From: Tethya wilhelma
Lineage: Eukaryota > Porifera > Demospongiae > Tethyida > Tethyidae
Reading direction: 5' to 3'
Assembly: GCA_964030475.1 (NCBI GenBank)
Contig: CAXIPT010000001.1
Location: 8,962,086 to 9,026,085, forward strand
Length of the DNA: 64,000 nucleotides
Shown here: positions 57,798 through 64,000 of the stretch, one piece after another
How the letters are laid out: the number at the start of each line of letters is the position of its first letter
How positions within the stretch are numbered: the stretch's first letter is position 1
Notes under the pieces: model-generated
Seen by the model: only the letters and a program-made list of their open reading frames with translations
What the model was told of the DNA's origin: nothing
Databases searched by the model: none
Made by a program: the position numbers and the translations under genes

Positions 57798-59501
57798 ATG
57801 AACTAACAAAATTTATAATCTATATAGTTGTTCAAAGTTTGGATCTGGAAAACCATAGATATTAGAGACTGGGTATATACGTAGTCTCTAATATTTATTG
57901 GAAAACCGGAAATTGCAAACTGATTGCGCATGCGCATGAAATTGTATGACACAACCTTTGAGTCTAAGCGGAACGGTCAATCTCAGTCCCACCCAAACTT
58001 TGTAAATCAAGGGTTTGCAAACTGATACCCACCCGCTATAGGTATAATCATCCAAGAACCAGACTTAAATTAAACAATTAAGGACTTAAGACTGTGACTT
58101 CCACAGAGCATCTCAGATTTTCAAGTGGAGTTGTTGAGAAACAACAAGGATTGTAAGGACAGGTTGAGAAAAACTACCAGACAGATGACTCTTTCACTTG
58201 GCATTGTTCACTTGAATTTGGGGTTAGTTGTACCTGGGATAGTGTAATTTATTTTTGATAGTGTAGACTTTCGGCGTTCTATATAGGAGGGCATTTTCTT
58301 TTTGAATGGAAAAACACAATATTTATGATTGGCCATACTGATGTGATAAGGACACTTGTCTACTACAGTAGTTAAAAGAAATTCAAGTTTATGTGTATAA
58401 TAATTGTACATCAATTGATTATGATTCCAAATATGGACACATAGTCCAGACATGTGTTTTCTATCGTTTGAGCGTAGCGAATTAGATGGAAAAATAGCTC
58501 TCATTGTTGCTGTCTGCTATGCATGCACTAATTGTTGTTTTGGTCTTAGACCATATCTATGGTTAGACTATGTCAACATGTGTTTGGGTTGCTGGGTTGC
58601 ATGACTCTTTGGGTGGAATTTTGATTGCTGCATGCTGATTGGTCAGGGGTCTGTAGTTGTTGATTATTTTAGCTGCTGACTGGAGTCTGGCAGTCACTCT
58701 CGGCAACTGTTGTACAGGACACTACTTCCTTGCTGGAAATTTTAAGGTAATTTATGTCACAGTATGTACAGTGTTCTTGTTGCTCGTTTTAACCAATGTG
58801 CTAACCCCCTCTGTCGCGAGTTGATTTTTTCTCGTGACAGCCCCCCCTGTTTTGGTGCAGTGGCTTGCTCCTGGCTCCGGCTAGCTCTTACTCAATGACT
58901 GTTATCTTTGTGCTGTTATTGTTGTTCTATTAGTTGGGGTTTGTTTTTTAGTTGGGTTTTTTCCTCCCCCTATTTTTTCCTCACAGAGGTTTTTTTTCTA
59001 GGGGAGGTTTTTTCCCTGAGCATGCCGGCCACATGCTCTAAATACTTACTCCTCAGTTTGTGTTCTATTCGTTTTTGTTCTATATTTCGGCCCACCCCAT
59101 GTTTTCTGTCATTTTTTGTTTTTTCCTCAGACTGAGTCCAGTTGCAGTTTGTGTTTGTTGTTTGTCTGGCAATTGTGGTTATGGTTTGTCAGTCTAACTT
59201 TCTCTTTTTTTTCCTTCATTTGCTGTCCTTGCAACCTCGCTTGCCTATTACCAGTTTAACCATGTTCACTGTGCTGTTGGTGTGATTGCATGTGGGGGGG
59301 TGCATGCATGAGTTAGATGAGAGACAGTGAAACTACTTCTTAAGGACATTGACTATTTGTTCCAAGGCAAGAAAGGAGGTTAAATGAGAGTAATTTGTCA
59401 TACATGTAGTTCAATTCTTAGATTCAACATCTAATCAGGTGCATACACATTGACAGAACCCTTCTCCATCCAGCTCATGTCAGCTACAACTGTGTACAAC
59501 A
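57798..59501. other. intergenic; T/G-rich tract at about 58500-59250
   Basis: A small palindrome ATTAGAGACT…AGTCTCTAAT lies at about 57864-57893. From 58500 the plus strand is strikingly T- and G-rich, with GTCGCGAG…CTCGTGACAG near 58813 and a C7 run. It resembles a retroelement LTR or 5' UTR but has no partner here. The T-rich open frame at 58908-59135 is compositional. Confidence 0.35.
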
Positions 59502-59589
59502 CTAGATCTTCACACCAAATACAGCAGCTATAACAGTTCCATCAGCCAGGACATCTGTGCACCTGAACTCGTACTTGGTCATTATGTCT
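59502..59589 (-). CDS. candidate last exon of an unrecognised minus-strand gene
   Basis: Read on minus from an acceptor-like GTGACAG, the frame gives IMTKYEFRCTDVLADGTVIA then AVFGVKI and TAG (59504-59502). The regular hydrophobic/polar alternation and codon use look coding in otherwise AT-rich DNA. No further exon was located upstream (59590-60100) and no family is recognised. Confidence 0.35.
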
Positions 59590-60764
59590 GTCACGTGTGG
59601 AATTTACTATACCTAAAGAGATTTTCACATCAAATAAAATTGACCATTCTAAGAGAAAATTCCTAGAACGTATGAAACACACTATAATATAGCAAGATTG
59701 GTATAGTTAGCTCATACTTTGTAGTTACTTAATTGTATAATAATTATTACAGTTTCATAAAAAAATTTTATTTGTTGCTTGATTTGTAATTGGGTACATG
59801 CTTTTATTATTAGCTATGCTAATCATTCTATCCTTGCAAACTATATGACTTTGTGTGTTCTGCTAAAATTATTAAGTGTAAGATCCATATAATGAACCTC
59901 AGTGATTATCCTGTAATAATTGAGGTTTACCACAGATGAAAAGGATTGAAAACCAATATTTCCTTTTGTGGATATGTTGACTAGTCTAAAAGTAGAGGGG
60001 ACTATAAATATGATCGTTGCTACTATTCACATGTATGGGTACCCCAAACCACAAATATACCCTTTCTCAACATTTTTATTTTGTGTGCCATGAGCTGTGG
60101 TATATTAGCCTCAATTGAGATGTGTGAAAGAAATGTGGTTTGACAGGGACAATTTGTATGTCATGTGCTGCAGACCACGTAGGAAGCAGGTAGGGAGCAG
60201 CCCAGACCTGTATATAAATCCCTTGGAAGCTAGGTTGCATTTAAAAGCAACCCAGGTATGTGGCCATTATAAAGCAGTTAACACACAGTGGATCAAAAAC
60301 CGATAACAGCTCGATATCAATCAAATCACTTCAGGAAAAGAAAAGTTAAACTGTAACCTATAGTGCTAGTATCCAGTTACTTAATTTTTGAACTCGATCA
60401 GTAAATATATATCAACTGTTCAATAAGCAGCAAATCAAAAGGTATGTTCTTATTAAGTTTACGGTTTCATTCTGCAATTATAATAATTATTGTTCCCTAT
60501 GTAAACAATTATACAATGTCATAATAATATATAATAATAATATTTGATTTTATTTCTAAAATACAATAACTCTGCATATGCTTTGGGTCACACTTAATAC
60601 CGCTGTGCATGCATTTTATCCACCATATTAATAGTGGATCGATCGAGTTTAACAATAGTATAACTATAACCATTATAAAGATTTAGCAATCTGTATAATT
60701 ATTTTTGCATTAATCAGGGATTGAGTATACAATTCTAGCTATTCTGTGGACTACCCAAGTGAAG
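59590..60764. other. upstream region of the beta-helix gene; no supported feature
   Basis: AT-rich. A plus frame at 60115-60306 starts from ATG but has no motif. The bases just before 60765 include AT-rich stretches but no clear TATA box. Confidence 0.4.
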
Positions 60765-63700
60765 ATGGGGTGCCGTCAATTTACAACTGCCATCAGCTTA
60801 TTGATTTGGCTTAGATCTGCTTCAGCCGAGACATATTACGTTACTCCAATAGCTGCTGTGCCGTGTCCTGGGAATGTGTCTCCTTGTTTCACACTCTCTC
60901 AGTATGCTTCAAAACCAGAAAGCTACTATGCCTCCAATTCCACCTTTTCTATACTTCCTGGAAATCACAGTCTTGATTTAGAAATTAAACTCAAAGGGAT
61001 CAAGTACCTAAGTTTAGAACCTTCTTCAGATTATGATGTCAGGATTACGTGTACTAGTCCTTCGGCAACTTTCAACTTCGAGCACATTACTGTTGTTCAG
61101 TTTATCAGAATAGAACTATTGGGTTGTATGAACAATGAAATAACTTCTGTGGACTCTTTAGTAGTTAAAGATTGTAGACTTGATGGTCTTGGGCAAAATG
61201 GAACTGCTCTTTCACTATACAAGATTACAAACGCTGAAATAGCCCACAGTTCACTTTCATCTTACACTGGCGCAGAAAGTGGTGTACTTCCATTCCTGGG
61301 TGGAGCAGAAGCTAAAACAGGTGGAGCAATTATTGCACTTAGCTCAAAAGTCCTTATAACACACTGTGAAATAGTTAATAATTCAGTAGAGTATGGAAAT
61401 GCAGCTGGAGGAGCAGTGTATGCTTTCATGAGTACTTTGATATTGGACAATAGCGTATTTAGGGACAACACAGTTACTGGGATTAATGGAAGAGGTGGAG
61501 CAGTATACACACTATTAATAAAGTACTTTACAATAAACAATTCCTCCTTCGAAAATAATTCTGCCGTAACTGTCACCACAACAGACACCTCAAGTGCATT
61601 AGGTGGAGCAGTGTATGTTCAAGAGGCATTCCCAGGTTTTTACACCCTTGTACTTATCTTTAATGCAACCTTTGTAAACAATTCAGTGACTGACAAGGGA
61701 GGGGCACTATATGTACTTGCTGAATCTGGTTGACTGTATATAAGTAACAGTTGGTTTATGCACAACTCAGCACTCAGCTTTAGTGGAATGGGTGGAGCAC
61801 TGTACGCATGTGGAAACACTGTTGTGAATGTTTCAACATTCATGTATAATTCAGTGCATAATGGAGTTGGTGGTGGTGCTATGTACAGTGACTTCTACAG
61901 TGACCTCACAATCATTGACAGTACATTTGCCTATAACAAAGGCGGTGGTAAACTGGATCAAGTCACTCCTAATAATTCTGCAAATGAAAGCACATGTTCA
62001 CGTAAACATAAGAACAATGGAGGAGCAATTTTTATTAAAATGAACACTGTTAACATCAATGGGAGCAGATTCAGCAATAATGTTGCTACTGGAGGAGGAG
62101 ATGGGGGAGCAGTGTATGCTGAAGTCAGTTTGATTCACTTCCACAACAATAGTTTCAATGCTAACAATGGAGATGGCAATGGAGGAGCAATTTATACTAA
62201 CACCTCAAATTTGACTATGAACCAGAACATATTTGAAGGTAATCTCATAACAGCTTGCAAGTATCCAAAGTCTATTGGAAGTGGAGGAGCTTTGTATTTT
62301 GATGGCAACCCCTGGGTTATTATTGATAATAGCAAATTCACCAATAACACAGTGACTCCATGTAATGGAGAAGGTGGGGCAATTTTTACATTTTTCTCAC
62401 ACATAGTAAATCTAACTAATTGTGTATTTGAGCACAATGGTGCTGTTAAAAATGGTGGAGCAGTATGTATTGGAAGTTATGCAATTATTCAGGAACATGA
62501 AAATCGAAAGCATTCATTAAAAACTGTAGCTTCACTTAATAAATGTGAGTTTAGACAAAACTATGTATCAAGAAATGGTGGAGCTTTATATGCCGACCCT
62601 GGGACCAAAGTCATGATAAATGGAAGTGTATTCAGTGGCAACATAGCATCTGGAGATCATAGTGGAGGTGGAGCAGTATATGCCGAATCATCCTGGAATA
62701 TGACTTTCTCAAACACTGTGTTTTCTGAAAACATGGCACAGTTTGGAGATGGTGGGGCAATCTATCTCTATGGTAGAAATACTCTTTATATTAATGAGAC
62801 TTATGCTGAGTATGGTCCAAGTGAAACATTCTCAATTCTTACTAACTGTACGTTCATCAACAACACAGCAGGACAAGGTGGAGCACTTTACTTGAGAACA
62901 ACAAATGTAAAGAGCAGTGGATTTCTTCATATTCATGACAACTCTGGTGGTACTGGAGTGATACATGCAATACAGAGTACAATAGCCTTTTCGGACACTA
63001 CCTCTATTCTCAACAATAACGGATCTGTGTATGTTTTCTCGTGTAACATTAAATTCTCAGGTCACACAGAAATCACTTACAATTCTCCCTTGATGGATAT
63101 ACAGTCACAAGAAGGAGGAGCTTTGACTAGCATCCAGAGTGATATCACATTTAGTGGTACAACAAATTTAGCAAATAACACTGCTCTTAGTGGTGGTGCC
63201 ATTTCAGCTTCTGAAAGCATTCTTCATTTATTTGGGAGTGTGTCCATTACTAACAATACTGCACATTTCAGAGGTGGTGGAATCTATGCTTATCAGAGTG
63301 AGCTCACACTGAATGGAAATGTAAGCATTAAAGGAAATTCAGCTAGAGAGAAAGGAGGAGGTATCCATGCGATTAGTACAACCACTAAACTAACAGATGG
63401 TCCGAGGATTGAATTTATTCGCAACAATGCTGAAAATGGAGGTGCAGTGTGTTTGGAACTAAATTCTAAGTTGTACGTCATCAAGACTCGACCTGAATGC
63501 TTACATTACTTCGAATGTATTCATGACAGATGGTGCAGAGTAGAGTTTTCTAGCAATTCTGCTGCATTAGGTGGAGCATTGTTTGTCAATGATACAACAA
63601 ACTCTGGTACATGCTTTGCAACCCCATTCAGTGAAATATCAACCACCATTACTGAATGTTTCTTTCAAAACTTAGGATTGCATCAGTACCAAACGAGTAA

Positions 63701-64000
63701 CTTACACATTCAAAACACGTACTTCTACAATAACACAGCACAAAAAGGAAGTATAGTGTATGGAGGCATGCTTGATAGATGTACTGTTAGTGCTTTTACA
63801 GAATATTTTGGACTGTATTCTAACACTACTCAGAGTGATATAAGTGCACTAACATACGTGACCAGTATTTCAAACATTACCAAAGAGGACTTGTACTCTA
63901 CCACTGCTATAGCATCCCAAGCAATTCGATTGTGTTTCTGCAGGGATGGACAACAAGACTGTGACTATCACCCTCCGACAAAACATGTCATGAAAGGCGA
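60765..64000 (+). CDS. secreted/surface beta-helix protein with Pmp-type GGA(V/I)Y repeats; in-frame TGA at 61731; runs off the window
   Basis: The ATG at 60765 opens a signal peptide (MGCRQFTTAISLLIWLRSASA), then ETYYVTPIAAVPCPGNVSPC. More than twenty copies of GGA(V/I/L)Y follow, each paired with an F-x-N/NNT motif about 25-40 residues on. This is the pattern of chlamydial Pmp-type and metazoan right-handed beta-helix repeats. N-glycosylation sites abound. I translated the frame from 60765 to 64000: it is open throughout (322 codons, then TGA at 61731-61733, then 755 codons to the edge) with repeats on both sides of the TGA. The visible C-terminal part, CFCRDGQQDCDYHPPTKHVM, begins a Cys-rich region that commonly follows such helices in marine invertebrate proteins. 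Single exon so far. Function is inferred as extracellular adhesion or recognition. The TGA may be an allele, an error or recent inactivation. Confidence 0.85.

Noticed and set aside
58908..59135. Phe/Ser-rich open frame
   Set aside because: It is explained by the T-rich composition of the tract.
61731..61733. TGA as a selenocysteine codon
   Set aside because: The position lies in a variable repeat loop with no redox Cys context, and no SECIS element can be sought because the 3' UTR is outside the window.
60765..64000. Bacterial contamination, because of Pmp-like repeats
   Set aside because: The AT-rich codon use, the surrounding eukaryotic repeats and the Cys-rich region after the helix fit the animal versions of this repeat protein.
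1..64000. tRNA or rRNA genes
   Set aside because: No segment with A-box/B-box words in a cloverleaf context, or rRNA core sequence, was noticed by eye; a covariance-model scan would settle it.

Overview
The window is animal genomic DNA, most likely from a demosponge; Amphimedon-type genomes fit best. Pointers are AT-rich sequence, short phase-1 introns, IgGFc-binding-like and Calx-beta domain exons, a beta-helix surface protein with GGA(V/I)Y repeats, and many fold-back and LTR elements. The species is inferred from gene content and was not checked by a search. Nine isolated N characters (4266, 6145, 16647, 26138, 33215, 40779, 44012, 46422, 49095) behave like collapsed gaps between contigs. 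Several joins look wrong or redundant.

Layout. 1-2.1 kb: a CA microsatellite, the last exon of an unrecognised plus-strand gene, and a minus-strand glycosyltransferase-like gene split by a frameshift in an AT run. 2.6-3.5 kb: two adjacent long hairpins and a direct repeat. 4.8-16.2 kb: a minus-strand secreted-protein gene (signal peptide, IgGFc-binding-like region, Calx-beta exons), all visible introns in phase 1. Its second intron holds a Copia element that lacks the RT core, and also a stretch carrying the last exon of an NHL-repeat gene that probably does not belong there. 17.2-23.6 kb: two decayed Ty3/Gypsy elements meeting head to head. 24.2-28.0 kb: one sequence of about 1.9 kb present twice on either side of an N. 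28.6-29.5 kb: a pogo/Tigger-type transposase relic. 30.8-32.6 kb: a gag-only LTR element with an intact target-site duplication and a hairpin in place of its 5' LTR. 32.7-37.4 kb: a giant fold-back element and a 5'-truncated CR1/L2-like retrotransposon. 38.3-53.3 kb: repeats almost throughout, with a 37-bp minisatellite in both orientations, a 1.9-kb inverted copy pair that begins exactly at two Ns, and a TA-flanked MITE.

The host genes at the right end are better preserved. 54.6-56.5 kb (minus) is an intronless 620-residue protein joining a DRE-TIM metallolyase-like barrel to an EF-hand. About 550 bp away a two-exon beta-trefoil lectin-like gene runs in the opposite direction. 60.8-64.0 kb (plus) is a signal-peptide-bearing beta-helix repeat protein that is open to the window edge except for one in-frame TGA.

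There is no operon logic here. Extracellular and surface proteins (IgGFc/Calx-beta, beta-trefoil, beta-helix, and perhaps a Golgi glycosyltransferase) are separated by mobile DNA. The most unusual items are the TIM-barrel/EF-hand fusion, the TGA-interrupted beta-helix gene, the gag-only element with a hairpin end, and the assembly artefacts.
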